A stretch of DNA of 64,000 nucleotides from Micromonospora sp. HK10 (GTDB lineage: Bacteria > Actinomycetota > Actinomycetes > Mycobacteriales > Micromonosporaceae): positions 1 to 64,000 of the forward strand of contig NZ_KQ058829.1 of the NCBI RefSeq assembly GCF_000982955.1, read 5' to 3'. The notes under the pieces were generated by a model. It ran no database searches, was not told the origin of the DNA, and saw only the letters and a program-made list of their open reading frames with translations. A program made the position numbers and the translations under genes. This document shows positions 1 to 9,100 of this stretch, one piece after another (within the stretch, counting starts at the first letter, position 1; each line of letters starts with the position of its first letter).

Positions 1-1086
1 GCCATCGCCGGCTTCGTCTGGCTGCTCGGCAAGGCGTTCCAGCAGGTGACCTCGGATCTGGAGAAGATCGTCCCGCAGCTCAACTCGTTCTTCACCTCGA
101 TCGGCAACCTGATGACCGCGCTGGCCCGGTTCTCCCCGGGCGAGATGGTCACCATCGCGGTGGGCTTCCTGCTGATCGCCGGCTTCGTCTGGCTGCTCGG
201 CAAGGCGCTGGCCACCCTCACCGACCAGGCGATCAAGGCAATCGATCCGCTGGCGAACTTCTTCACCGCGATCACCGCGCTGATGAACGCGATCGCGAAG
301 TTCTCCCCCGGCGAGATGTTCCAGATCGCGATCGGGTTCGTCATGATCGCCGGCTTCGTGTGGCTGCTGTCGATGGCGATCAACACGCTCACCCAGCAGG
401 CGGTCGACGCGCTGCCGGGGCTGGCGACGCTGATCGAGAAGCTCACCGCGCTGGCCTCGACGCTGGCGAACATGACCGCCGGTGACATGGTCACCATGGC
501 GATCGGCCTGGTCCTGATCGCCGGCTTCGTCTGGGCGGTCGCCGCCGCCCTGGTCTACGCCGCCGGCCCGCTCGCGACGCTGAGCAAACTCTTCGACAGC
601 CTGGGCAGCGTCCTGACCACCATCACCGACATCGCCGGCGGCCTCTGGGACGTACTCGGCGACATCGGCGGCGTGCTCGGTGACGTGGCCGGCGGCGTCG
701 GCGACTTCTTCGGCGGGATCGGTGACGCGATCGGCGGCATCGGCGACTCGCTCTTCGGCTCCATCGACCTGAACGCCATGGTGAACCAGGCCACCCTGGC
801 CGCCGCGCCACCACCGCCCCCGGCGGGGGCCGCTGCCGGGGGCGGCGTCGGGCTGGGCGCGCTCGCCCCCGGTGGTGCGCTCGCCGCGGCTCCCGTCGGG
901 GGCGCCACCAGCGTCGACCAGACCGTCAACGCGGGCGGCATCAACATCAGCATCACCGCCGACCGGCTGGAGGCCGACTCCGCGCAGCTGCTCACCGACG
1001 ACATCGTGGCCCAGCTCCAGGCCCGCCTGGGCGCGCTGCGGTCCACCCAGGACTTCCAGGCCGGCGCGCGTCCGGCGACGGCGTGA
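1..1086 (+). CDS. Tape-measure-like eCIS protein, 5' end outside window
   Basis: The reading frame is open from base 1, so the start lies upstream; a GTG at 46 is internal. What is visible is a chain of 57-residue units, each an amphipathic helix (SPGEM-type turn) followed by a hydrophobic helix ending in IAGFVWLL. After four units comes a Gly/Asp-rich stretch (about nt 600-780), a Pro/Ala/Gly linker (about 805-900) and a short C-terminal helical tail. Repeated helices with hydrophobic segments directly upstream of baseplate genes fit the tape measure protein, which sets tube length and is held inside the tube. A membrane-inserting or pore-forming component is the alternative. The next gene follows after 10 nt. 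The role is inferred from context; no family-specific motif was recognised. Confidence 0.6.
   Translation, partial: AIAGFVWLLGKAFQQVTSDLEKIVPQLNSFFTSIGNLMTALARFSPGEMVTIAVGFLLIAGFVWLLGKALATLTDQAIKAIDPLANFFTAITALMNAIAKFSPGEMFQIAIGFVMIAGFVWLLSMAINTLTQQAVDALPGLATLIEKLTALASTLANMTAGDMVTMAIGLVLIAGFVWAVAAALVYAAGPLATLSKLFDSLGSVLTTITDIAGGLWDVLGDIGGVLGDVAGGVGDFFGGIGDAIGGIGDSLFGSIDLNAMVNQATLAAAPPPPPAGAAAGGGVGLGALAPGGALAAAPVGGATSVDQTVNAGGINISITADRLEADSAQLLTDDIVAQLQARLGALRSTQDFQAGARPATA
4..579 (+). repeat. Four 171-bp in-frame tandem repeats (57 residues each)
   Basis: The codons for IAGFVW recur at nt 4, 175, 346 and 517, exactly 171 bp apart each time. The first two copies are identical over about 33 nt, so the repeats arose by recent in-frame duplication. 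The array probably continues upstream of the window. Confidence 0.9.
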
Positions 1087-1096
1087 GGAGGGACAG

Positions 1097-1675
1097 ATGA
1101 GCAACCTGCACCTGCGCAATCCGGTCCGCGGCTTCCTCGTCAGCGTCGGCCTCGACCCGGAGATCCTGGTCCAGTTCCAGTACAACCCGGACAAGGTCAC
1201 CGACAAGCGGTCGGTCAGCTACGCCACCCTCAACGCGCCCGGCATGCTCATGCCGGTCCGGCAGTACAGCGCCGGCGGTGAGCGGACCCTGTCGTTCACG
1301 GTGGTGGTCGACGGCCTGTTCAAGGGGCCCGCGGACGACGAGATCGACGTGGCCCGCGACGAGCGCGGCGGGATCGGCCCGGAACTCAACAAGTACCGCG
1401 CGTTCGTGCACCCGCGCACCGAACGGTGGCAGGACGCCAACGGCGCCCCGGACGGCTTCACCGGCCTGTACGCCGGCGCGGAGACCGTCTTCGCGGCCCC
1501 GCCCACCTGCCGCTTCGGCTTCGGCGAGCGGGTCGTCGACTGCGTGGTCACCGAGGTCAGCATCACCGAACAGCTCTACAACCCCGACCTCGACCCGATC
1601 CGGGCCGAGGTGCAGGTGACCCTGGCCGAGTTGACGCCGTACAACCCCGACCCCGCCGCCGGAGGAGCGATCTGA
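1097..1675 (+). CDS. eCIS tube-adaptor baseplate protein (Afp7 N-terminal-like)
   Basis: 192 residues. The N-terminal part carries the FQYNPDKV element near residues 26-33 and a central GGERTLSFTVVVDGLF strand pair. This is the pattern of the CIS tube domain found in Afp7/Pvc7-type baseplate proteins (FxYNP near the start, a beta-rich core, then a PP-x-CRFGFGE strand). It would link the inner tube to the spike hub. The ATG at 1097 was chosen because GAGGAGGG lies just upstream; the same frame stays open further 5' but inside the previous gene. The stop codon overlaps the ATG of the LysM gene by one base, so the two are probably co-translated halves of what is one Afp7 protein in other systems. 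Confidence 0.8.
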   Translation: MSNLHLRNPVRGFLVSVGLDPEILVQFQYNPDKVTDKRSVSYATLNAPGMLMPVRQYSAGGERTLSFTVVVDGLFKGPADDEIDVARDERGGIGPELNKYRAFVHPRTERWQDANGAPDGFTGLYAGAETVFAAPPTCRFGFGERVVDCVVTEVSITEQLYNPDLDPIRAEVQVTLAELTPYNPDPAAGGAI

Positions 1676-1986
1676 TGCCGATCCCGCCGAGTTCCCGCTT
1701 CGCCGGCCTGCCGGTGCTGGAGGTCGTCGCGCCCGACGGCAGCCGCCGGCACGTGCTGGGCCTGCGGCTGCACACCACCGGCACGGCCGGCACCGAGACG
1801 CACCGGGTCCGCCAGGGTGAGCAGATCGACCTGATCGCCCGCCGGCGCCTCGGCGACGAGCAGCTCTGGTGGCGGGTGCTCGACGTCAACCCGGTGCGCT
1901 ACCCGCTGGACCTGACGCCGGGCGAGCAGCTGCGGCTGCCCGACCCGGGCCAGGCCACCCGGGCCAGCCGGGCGAGGAGCTTCTAG
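1675..1986 (+). CDS. LysM-domain baseplate protein
   Basis: 103 residues. After a beta-rich N-terminus comes a LysM-like segment (about residues 44-90: HRVRQGEQIDLIARRRLG, then WWRVLDVN and a closing PGEQLRLPDP). In eCIS and T4-like baseplates, LysM proteins (gp53, Afp7 C-terminus) hold hub and wedges together; binding to peptidoglycan is possible but not required. It starts on the last base of the preceding stop and ends on the first base of the next GTG, so it sits in a tightly coupled trio. It is short because the tube-adaptor half is encoded separately. Confidence 0.85.
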   Translation: MPIPPSSRFAGLPVLEVVAPDGSRRHVLGLRLHTTGTAGTETHRVRQGEQIDLIARRRLGDEQLWWRVLDVNPVRYPLDLTPGEQLRLPDPGQATRASRARSF

Positions 1987-3113
1987 TGACCGCGCCGGGA
2001 CTGCCGGCCCGGGTGCCGTACCTCTCGGTGGTGATCGAGGGGCAGGACATCACGCCGTGGGTGACCTCGGTGCAGGTCATCGAGGACGACCGGCTCGCCG
2101 ACAGCACCACGATCACGGTCAACGATCCCCGGATGATCTACGCGGACGCGCTGATGGAGGGCTGCGTGGCCGAGATCGACCTCGGGTACGCCGAGCCGGG
2201 CCAGCACGCCCTGCTGCTGCGCGCGCTGATCACCAAGGTCGAGTTGACCTACCCGGAGAACGGCGTGCCCCAGGTGAAGATCAAGGGCGAGGACAAGTCC
2301 ATCGAGATGGGCCTGGTCGAGAAGAAGAAGAACTGGACCAGCACCACGGTCAACGCCATCGTCCGCAAGATCGCCCAGCCGTACCGGTTCGCCGACGTGG
2401 TGGCCGGGCTGAGCCCCGACCCCCGGGTCACCCGGGAGAACCAGGACGCCAAGACCGACCTGGCGTTCCTGCAGGACCTGGCGAAGAAGTACACCGCCAA
2501 GTGCTTCGTCGAGCTCGACGAGAACGAGCGGGAGGTCCTCTACTTCATCCCGGACCGGCGGATCCTGCACCTGAACCGGGCCGACAAGCTGGTTCTGCGC
2601 TACCGGCAGGGGCCGGGCAGCAACCTGATGTCCTTCAGCCCGGCCTTCGACGCCAGCTACATCGACCGGGTCAAGGAGGTCAACGACATCGACGACGGCG
2701 GCCGGGCGGTCAACACCCCGCCGCAGCCGCCGGTGGAGGTGTTCATCTGGCCGCTCGCCGCCGACCTGGGCAGCCGGGCCAGCCGGGTCGACCTCGACCG
2801 GATCGACGCGTTGTACGAGGTCGGCGTGCAGGCCCGGGAGAAGCTCCAGCAGGAGCTGGCGAAGCCCCGCCCGACGACCGGGGCGGTCGCGGCCAACCAG
2901 CAGAAGCTCGACGACGAGACCGGCGCGCTGGAGTCGCGACGCCTGGGCATGTCCGCCACCGGCACCACCCTCGGCTCGATCTGGATGCGGGCCAAGTGCA
3001 ACGTCTCGATCACCGGGGTGCACGAGCGGTTCGCCGGCGACTGGTACGTCACCGGGGTCACCCACACGATCGACAGCAGCGGCTACAAGACCGACTTCAA
3101 GGCCGTCCGGTGA
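1986..3113 (+). CDS. Spike hub, phage late-control gpD-like (VgrG N-half)
   Basis: 375 residues, GTG start overlapping the previous TAG. The N-terminus (PYLSVVIEGQDITPWVTSV) and the following LADSTTITVND stretch match the gpD/VgrG first barrel. A charged GEDKSIEMGL loop, a helical part (residues 120-190) and a C-terminal barrel (NVSITGVHERFAGDWYVTGV) complete the gp27-like hub fold. It forms the trimeric hub that carries the spike. In many eCIS the hub and spike are one Afp8 protein; here the spike is the next gene, 9 nt downstream. A Lys-rich patch (EKKKNW) and a long charged insertion (residues about 240-320) are unusual. No effector domain is fused. Confidence 0.87.
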   Translation: MTAPGLPARVPYLSVVIEGQDITPWVTSVQVIEDDRLADSTTITVNDPRMIYADALMEGCVAEIDLGYAEPGQHALLLRALITKVELTYPENGVPQVKIKGEDKSIEMGLVEKKKNWTSTTVNAIVRKIAQPYRFADVVAGLSPDPRVTRENQDAKTDLAFLQDLAKKYTAKCFVELDENEREVLYFIPDRRILHLNRADKLVLRYRQGPGSNLMSFSPAFDASYIDRVKEVNDIDDGGRAVNTPPQPPVEVFIWPLAADLGSRASRVDLDRIDALYEVGVQAREKLQQELAKPRPTTGAVAANQQKLDDETGALESRRLGMSATGTTLGSIWMRAKCNVSITGVHERFAGDWYVTGVTHTIDSSGYKTDFKAVR

Positions 3114-3122
3114 GGGGGGACC

Positions 3123-3869
3123 GTGGCTGACCAGTACTTCGGCAAGTACAGCGGCGTCGTCAAGGACAACCGGGACGCCGACAAGCTCGGCATCGTGCAG
3201 GTCTCCGTGCCCACCGTCTTCCCCGCCGAGGAGCAGGTGCCGGCGCGGGCCGCGCTGCCGTACGGGATGTTCTTCGTGCCGGAGAAGGAGACCAACATCT
3301 GGGTCGAGTTCGAGGGCGGCGACAGCAACAGTCCGCTCTGGACCGGGGTGCAGCACGTCCCCGGCAGCTGGGCCCCGGAGGCGGCGAAGAACCCGCCGAC
3401 CGTGCGGGCGTTCAAGACCGCGGCCGGCCATCTGCTGATCTTCGACGACACCGACGGCAGCGAGTCGGTCGTGCTCACCGACGGCGTCAACGCCCACCGG
3501 CTCACCTTCGACGCGGACGGGGTGGTGCTCACCGACGGGAAGAACAGCCACTCGATCACGCTGGACGCCAACGGGATCACGGTCACCGACGGCGTCAACC
3601 ACCACGAGATCGAGCTGGGTTCCAGCGCGGTCACGGTGAAGCACGGCGCCGGGGTTGCCAAGGTGACGCTGGAGGCGGCGTCGGCCAAGGCCGAGGCCGG
3701 GGCGGCCAAGGTCGAGCTGGGGCCGGCCGGCGCGACCGTCGACGGGCCGGTCATCATGCTCGGCGCCGGGGCCAGCCTGCCGCTGCTGCGCCTCGGTGAC
3801 CAGGGCATCGGCAACCTGGGCGCGCCCGTCCCGATCACCATCACCACCCAGACCAAAGTGATCGCGTGA
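3123..3869 (+). CDS. Spike tip protein, gpV/VgrG OB-fold plus beta-helix
   Basis: 248 residues, GTG start after a GGGGGA ribosome site. Residues 1-80 form the gpV-type OB fold (GVVKDNRDADKLGIVQVSVP, then LPYGMFFVPEKETNIWVEFEGGD and PLWTGV). Residues 110-210 are short beta repeats of the type VVLTDG-N-H-ITLDA-GITV, about 19-20 residues each, as expected for a triple-stranded spike needle. The C-terminus PLLRLGDQGIGNLG is a capping element. No PAAR gene follows, so the tip may be unsharpened or use a PAAR protein from elsewhere. Part of the same operon as the gpD hub. Confidence 0.88.
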   Translation: MADQYFGKYSGVVKDNRDADKLGIVQVSVPTVFPAEEQVPARAALPYGMFFVPEKETNIWVEFEGGDSNSPLWTGVQHVPGSWAPEAAKNPPTVRAFKTAAGHLLIFDDTDGSESVVLTDGVNAHRLTFDADGVVLTDGKNSHSITLDANGITVTDGVNHHEIELGSSAVTVKHGAGVAKVTLEAASAKAEAGAAKVELGPAGATVDGPVIMLGAGASLPLLRLGDQGIGNLGAPVPITITTQTKVIA

Positions 3870-3879
3870 GGGGTGGGCG

Positions 3880-4281
3880 ATGACTCTCGGGCCGGACAAG
3901 ACCACCTGCGCCACCGAACTGCGCGAGGCGATGCGCGCGCAGCTCGACACGATGGACCCGCCGCAGGGCGGCAACGTCGACAACCCCCAGGTGAAACCGA
4001 ACTTCGACGCCCTCGGCGACGGGGTGTGGCGGATCCTCACCCAGGACGCCGAGACGATCAGCGCCGCCGCGCAGGACCCGACGTTCTGGGCCTTCCTCGC
4101 CGCGCTGCGCGTCGAGGTGGAGCAGTTGCGGGCCTTCGACGCGGGCCTGCGTACCGCCTTCGCGGCCTGGGATCCGACCCTGCCGGCCAGCGGCGCCACG
4201 CTCAAGGCGGCGATCGCCGCGCTGACCGTGCCCGCCGCCACCCCGACCGCGCCGACCAGCCTGAACGGGAGGATCCGGTGA
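3880..4281 (+). CDS. Unknown small eCIS protein between spike and gp25
   Basis: 133 residues, ATG after GGGGTGGGCG. It is mostly helical (residues 40-105: WRILTQDAETIS, FWAFLAALRVEVEQL) with an Ala/Pro-rich tail. I do not recognise a family. It sits where PAAR-type or wedge accessory proteins are encoded in other eCIS, and its stop overlaps the next GTG by 4 nt (GTGA), so it is translated with gp25. It may be a baseplate assembly accessory; it lacks the Gly/Pro/His pattern of a PAAR tip. Confidence 0.7.
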   Translation: MTLGPDKTTCATELREAMRAQLDTMDPPQGGNVDNPQVKPNFDALGDGVWRILTQDAETISAAAQDPTFWAFLAALRVEVEQLRAFDAGLRTAFAAWDPTLPASGATLKAAIAALTVPAATPTAPTSLNGRIR

Positions 4282-4649
4282 CCACACTGCGGGGCATGGC
4301 GATGCCGTTCCGGATCACCGCCGGCGGCGTCGCGCGCACCGAGGGGCCGCGGAAGGTCGCCGACGACCTGCGCCACCTGCTCTCCACCCGGCTCGGCGAG
4401 CGGCTGCTGCGGCGCGGCTACGGCGGCGGCGTGCAGCACCGGCTCCAGCAGCCCAACGACCACACCCTGCGCACCCTGATCCGGCACGAGATCGAGCAGG
4501 CGCTGCGCAACCACCTGCCCCAGGCGCGGCTGACCGGCCCGGTCCGACTGACGCACGACGAGTCCGAACTCACCGTCACCTTCGACTACGCCATCGACTC
4601 CACCGAGGTGGCGCAGCGGGTGGCACTGAAGCTGCCGAGGTCGTCATGA
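4278..4649 (+). CDS. Baseplate wedge protein, gpW/gp25 family
   Basis: 123 residues, GTG start inside a 4-nt overlap with the previous gene. It shows the gp25 layout: MPFRITAGGVARTEG at the N-terminus, the helix KVADDLRHLLSTRLGERLLR with the R-x-G-Y-G-G-G core, the helix LRTLIRHEIEQALRNHLP and a final beta strand pair (ELTVTFDYAI). gp25 proteins nucleate sheath assembly and contact the first sheath ring, which fits its place directly before baseplate J. Confidence 0.9.
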   Translation: MTTLRGMAMPFRITAGGVARTEGPRKVADDLRHLLSTRLGERLLRRGYGGGVQHRLQQPNDHTLRTLIRHEIEQALRNHLPQARLTGPVRLTHDESELTVTFDYAIDSTEVAQRVALKLPRSS

Positions 4650-6139
4650 GCGAGGTACGCGGACTGCCCATCGACTACACCAACCTCGGGTACGAGGCGC
4701 TGCGGGAGTCGATGCTGGCCATCGCCCGGCAGACCCTGCCGGAGTGGACCGACCACTCGGAGAACGACCTCGGCGTCCTGCTCATCGAGTTGTTCGCGTA
4801 CGCGGCCGACGTCACGCTCTACTACCAGTCCCGGATCGCCGCGCAGCTCTTCCCGGAGACCAGCGACGAGCCGGACGCGCTGGTGCAGCTGCTGCGGCTG
4901 CTCGGCTACGAGCTGCGCTCCGCCCCACCGGCCACGGTCGAGCTCGCCGTCGCGGTGGACGCCGCGCAGCCGCTGCCGGTGACCGTCCCCGCCGGCACCG
5001 CCTTCCTCGCGCAAAGCCCGACCGGCGAGCGGCAGCAGTTCGAGGCGGTGCGCGACACCACCATCACCGGCGCCGGCCTCGGCCCGGTGGTGGCGGAGAA
5101 CCTGCGCTGGTTCCTGCCGGTCACCGCGGTCGAGGGGCGCACGGTCACCGACGAGCTGCTGGGCGTCTCCGACGGCGCCCCCAACCAGCTCTACCCCCTC
5201 GGCGAGGGCCCGGTCATCGGCGGCTCGGTCACCGTCACCGTGGCCGGCCCCGGCGGCCCCACCCGGTGGCAGGAGGTGCGGTCGCTGGCCACCGCCGGTC
5301 CCGCCCAGCGGTGCTTCGCCACCCAGCGGGCCGCCGACGGCCGGGTGACGCTGCTCTTCGGCGACGGCGTCAACGGCGCGGTCCCGCCCCGGGGCAGCGC
5401 GCTGGACCCGGTGGAGCTGCTCGCGACGTACCGGGTCGGGGGCGGGCCGCAGGGCAACGTGCCGCCGGGCACCACGTTCACCTCGCCGGTGAGCGCGCTG
5501 CGCCGGATCGTCGCGCCGGCCGGCGGCACCGGCGGCGCGGCCGCGGAGAGCATCACCGGCGCCCGGGACCTGGCGCCCCGGCTGTACCGGGCCCAGGACC
5601 GGGCGGTCACCGCCGACGACCACGTCGAGCTGGCGCTGCGTACGCCGGGCGTGGGCAAGGCCCGGGCGGTCGCGCTGAACTGGAACGACGTGCTGCTGTA
5701 CGTGGCGCCCAGCGGCCGGGTCGAGCAGCCCTCGGAGCTGCTGCGCCGCGACCTGCTGGCCGCCTTCGAGCAGTCCCGGATGGCCGGCACGGTGCTGCGG
5801 GTGCTCGGCCCCGAGCCGGTCGACGTCTACTTCGCGGCCACCGTCCGCGCCGAGCCGTACTTCCTCCAGGAGGACGTGCGGGCGGCGGTGACCGGCGCGG
5901 CGGCGGACCTGATCGCCTTCGACCGGGTCGACTTCGGCGAGCCGATCTACCTGAGCCGCCTTTACGACGCCCTGCAGAGCCTGCCCCAGGTGGCGTCGCT
6001 GACGGTCACCCAGTTCAGCCGCTCCCCCGACGGCGGGGTGGACGCCGACGGGGTGATCGAGCTGGAGCCGTTCGAGCTGGCCCGGCCCGGCTACGCCGAG
6101 ACGATCCGGCTCGTGATCACCGGTGGCGTGCCCCGATGA
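4646..6139 (+). CDS. Baseplate J-like wedge protein (Afp11/gp6 type)
   Basis: 497 residues. The N-terminus (DYTNLGYEALRESMLAIARQTLPEWTD) and NDLGVLLIELFAYAADVTLYYQSR are the hallmark of baseplate J proteins. A central beta-rich region (residues 110-330, with the FGDGVNGAVPPRGS loop) and a C-terminal helical/beta part (AAVTGAAADLIAFDRVDFGE) follow. It dimerises into the wedge that ties hub to sheath and fibres. Overlaps gp25 by 4 nt and the next gene by 4 nt (ATGA), so wedge subunits are co-translated. Length is normal for actinobacterial members and shorter than Afp11. Confidence 0.92.
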   Translation: MSEVRGLPIDYTNLGYEALRESMLAIARQTLPEWTDHSENDLGVLLIELFAYAADVTLYYQSRIAAQLFPETSDEPDALVQLLRLLGYELRSAPPATVELAVAVDAAQPLPVTVPAGTAFLAQSPTGERQQFEAVRDTTITGAGLGPVVAENLRWFLPVTAVEGRTVTDELLGVSDGAPNQLYPLGEGPVIGGSVTVTVAGPGGPTRWQEVRSLATAGPAQRCFATQRAADGRVTLLFGDGVNGAVPPRGSALDPVELLATYRVGGGPQGNVPPGTTFTSPVSALRRIVAPAGGTGGAAAESITGARDLAPRLYRAQDRAVTADDHVELALRTPGVGKARAVALNWNDVLLYVAPSGRVEQPSELLRRDLLAAFEQSRMAGTVLRVLGPEPVDVYFAATVRAEPYFLQEDVRAAVTGAAADLIAFDRVDFGEPIYLSRLYDALQSLPQVASLTVTQFSRSPDGGVDADGVIELEPFELARPGYAETIRLVITGGVPR

Positions 6140-9100
6140 GCCCGACGACTCTCGACCGCAGCCCCACCCGGGCCCGGGCCGTGCCCCGGCTGCTCGGCCG
6201 GGAGATCGAGCTGACCTGGACCAACCCGCCGGTGTCGGCGTTCGGCGGTGGCTTCCTGCTGGGCGTACGGGTGGTCCGCCGGGAGCGGACGTTCCCGCTC
6301 GACCCGGACGACGGCGTGGTGGTGCACGACGAGACCGCGCCGGTGCTCGACCGGCTCGTCGATACCGGCCTGACCCCGCTGACCCGCTACTACTACACGG
6401 TCTTCTGCTACGACGGCACCGACTTCCACGCCGGGGACGGCGCCCGGGCCAGCGCCCTGGCCACCGACGAGCACGGCCTGGGCGAGCGGCTCTACCGCCT
6501 GCTGCCGGCGGTGCACCAGCGGGAGGACCACCCGTTGCGGCCGGACGAGGTGCACGCCCTCGACCCGGGCGTGCAGGAGGCGCTGCGGGTGCTGCCGCCG
6601 CAGCTGCGCGGGGCCGGGCAGCTGCGCCGCTTCCTCACCGCGGCGACCGCGCCGCTGGGCCTGATGCGCAGCACCGCCGAGGCGCTGCGCCAACTGCACG
6701 ACGTCGACCGGGTCGCCCCGGAGTACCTGCCCCTGCTGGCGGCCTTCCTGGACTGGCGCACCGACCGGACCCTGCCGGTCTACTCCCAACGCAACGAGGT
6801 GCGGGCCGCCCCGCACCTCTACCGCAGCGTCGGCACCGTGCCGAACCTGCGCTCCATCGTCACCCGCTACACCGGTTGGCAGATCCAGGTCGCCGAGTAC
6901 GCGCAGCACCTCACCCGCGCCCACCACGCCCCGCAGCAGAACGTCTTCGCGCTACGGGAGACCGGCGCCGGCTGGGTCGCCGCCGGCGACGCCGCCGACC
7001 TGCTGGGCTTCGCGCCGCCGAACACCGGTGCCGGGTCGGCCACGGTGACCGGCACGACCAGCGGGCCGTTCCCGCTGCGCGCCGGCATGGAACTGACGGT
7101 CAGCACCGACGGGGCGGGGCCGGTCACCGCGCGGTTCGCCCGGGGCGACGCGGTCAACCTCGCCGCGGCCACCACCGCCGAGGTCGCCGCCGCGCTGAAC
7201 CGGCAGTTCGTCCACCTGACCGCCACCGCCCTGCCGAGCGGGCGGCTGCGTCTGGACGCGCACGGCGGCACGCTGCGGGTCGAGGCCCCCGAGTCGAGCC
7301 TGGTCACCCTGGACGGCGCGCCGCGCGGGCGGCTGTCGGTGGTGCCGGCCGGATCGTCGGCGTTCCGGCTGTTCCACGCCGTCGCCGATCCGCTCGCCCC
7401 GGTCGACAACCGGGCCGCCCGCCGCGCCGTCGCCGGGGACGCGTTCCCCCGGCCGCCGGTCGCCGGGGACCCCGGGCGCCCCGTCGACGGGCCGGCTGCC
7501 GCGCCGTTCGTGCCGGCCGAGCCGGTCGGCCAGCTCCAGGTCAAGCCGTACCGGGACGGGCAGTGGGGCAGCTCGACGCCGCTCTTCCCCGGTGGCGAGC
7601 CGGCCGCCGCCGCGCTGCCCCCGGCCGGGCCCGGGCTGCCGGCGCGGATCCTGCTGACCTGGGTGGACCGGCCCGGTATGCCGGACGCCCGGATCCTGTT
7701 CAGCGTCGGCACCACCACCGACCCGGCCCCCGCGGTGCTGACCGGCCGGGCCGGCAGCCCCTTCCCGATCCCGCACGGCTCGTTCCTGCTGGTCCGCGAC
7801 GGCGCCGGCCGGGCCCGGGCCGCCCAGTTCGCCGCCACCGACTTCGCCGACCCGGCCGCCCCCTCGATCGGGGACGTGGCCGCCGTGCTCAACAGCCGGC
7901 TCGCCGGGCTGCTGACCGCCTCGGCGGCGCCCGGCGGCGCACTGCGACTGACCTCGGTGCTCACCGGCGGCGACGCCCACCTCGAGGTGGACCTGGCCAC
8001 CTCCACGGCCGCCGCCGCGCTCGGCTTCGGCCCGGACAACTGCCGCGCCACCGGTGACTGGGGTGACCGGATCGACTGGCGCGAGCCGCAGCCGCTGCCG
8101 CTCGTGCCGGCCGGACGCCTCGCCGACCTGGCCGCCTGCCCCGACGACACCCCCGGCACGGTGCGTCTGGCGTACGCCCGGCACGACGGCACCGCCTGGC
8201 AGGTCCGCACGGCCCGCTTCGACGGCACCGCCTGGAGTGGCGACGAGGCGCTCACCGCCGGCCCGCTGGCCAGCCGGGAACCGACCCTCGGGCGGGACCC
8301 GGACGGTCGGGTCTGGGCGGTCTGGGCCCGGCAGGGCGCGGTCGGGGCCGCCGGCTGGTCGCTGCGGCAGCGCAGCCGCCCGTCCGGCGGGGCGTGGGGC
8401 GCGGAGACCGCGCTGACCCCGCCGCCCGCCCCGGACACCGCCGGTGACCGGGAGCCGGGGCTCGCCGTCCGCCCGGGCCTGCCGCCGCTGGTGTTCTTCC
8501 GCTCCGACCGGGGCGGCGGCGCCGATCTGTGGTCGGTGCCGGTGGGCGGTAGCGCGGCCCGGATCACCGCCGGGGCGCCCGCGGACACCTGGCCGGCCCC
8601 GGTCGACGTCGGCGGCACCCGCTGGCTGCTGCACCGCAGCGACCGTTCCGTCGGGCACGACACGGTGGGCGGCGCGGGCGGGCAGCGCACCGGCACCCTG
8701 CACCGGTACGCGGGCTCGACGACCGTGGTGCTCGGCGACGTCGACCGGCTGCGCCGCCGGCGCGCCTGGGACGACCTGGTCGCGTACACCCCGCATCGGC
8801 CGGACGGGGCGAGCACGGCGCGGCCGCTGCGCGAGGACGAGATCTACACCCGGGGCACCCTCGGCCTCTACCTCACCCAGGCCGTCTCCGGGCTGCTCGA
8901 CGAGAGCATGGCCGAACGGCTGCGCGCGGTGCTGCGCCGCTTCCTGCCGATCAACCTGCGGGCCGTGGTCTGGCTGGCCCCCCGCGCCGACGTGGAGTAC
9001 GTCTACCCGGCCGGGGCGGACCTGCTCGACACGTACCGGGACAAGCATCCCGACATCGACCACCTGAGCGTCGGCGAGGGGCGGGTCTCGGTGCTGCTGC

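Noticed and set aside
4..579. 171-bp periodic repeat considered as a CRISPR or satellite array
   Set aside because: The repeat is in frame, encodes a consistent helical unit and has no spacer-repeat alternation.
1983..4556. Open frame of 857 codons on the minus strand opposite the eCIS genes
   Set aside because: It is a mirror of the high-GC coding strand; it lacks domains and ribosome sites, and the plus-strand genes have clear family motifs and 1-4 nt overlaps.
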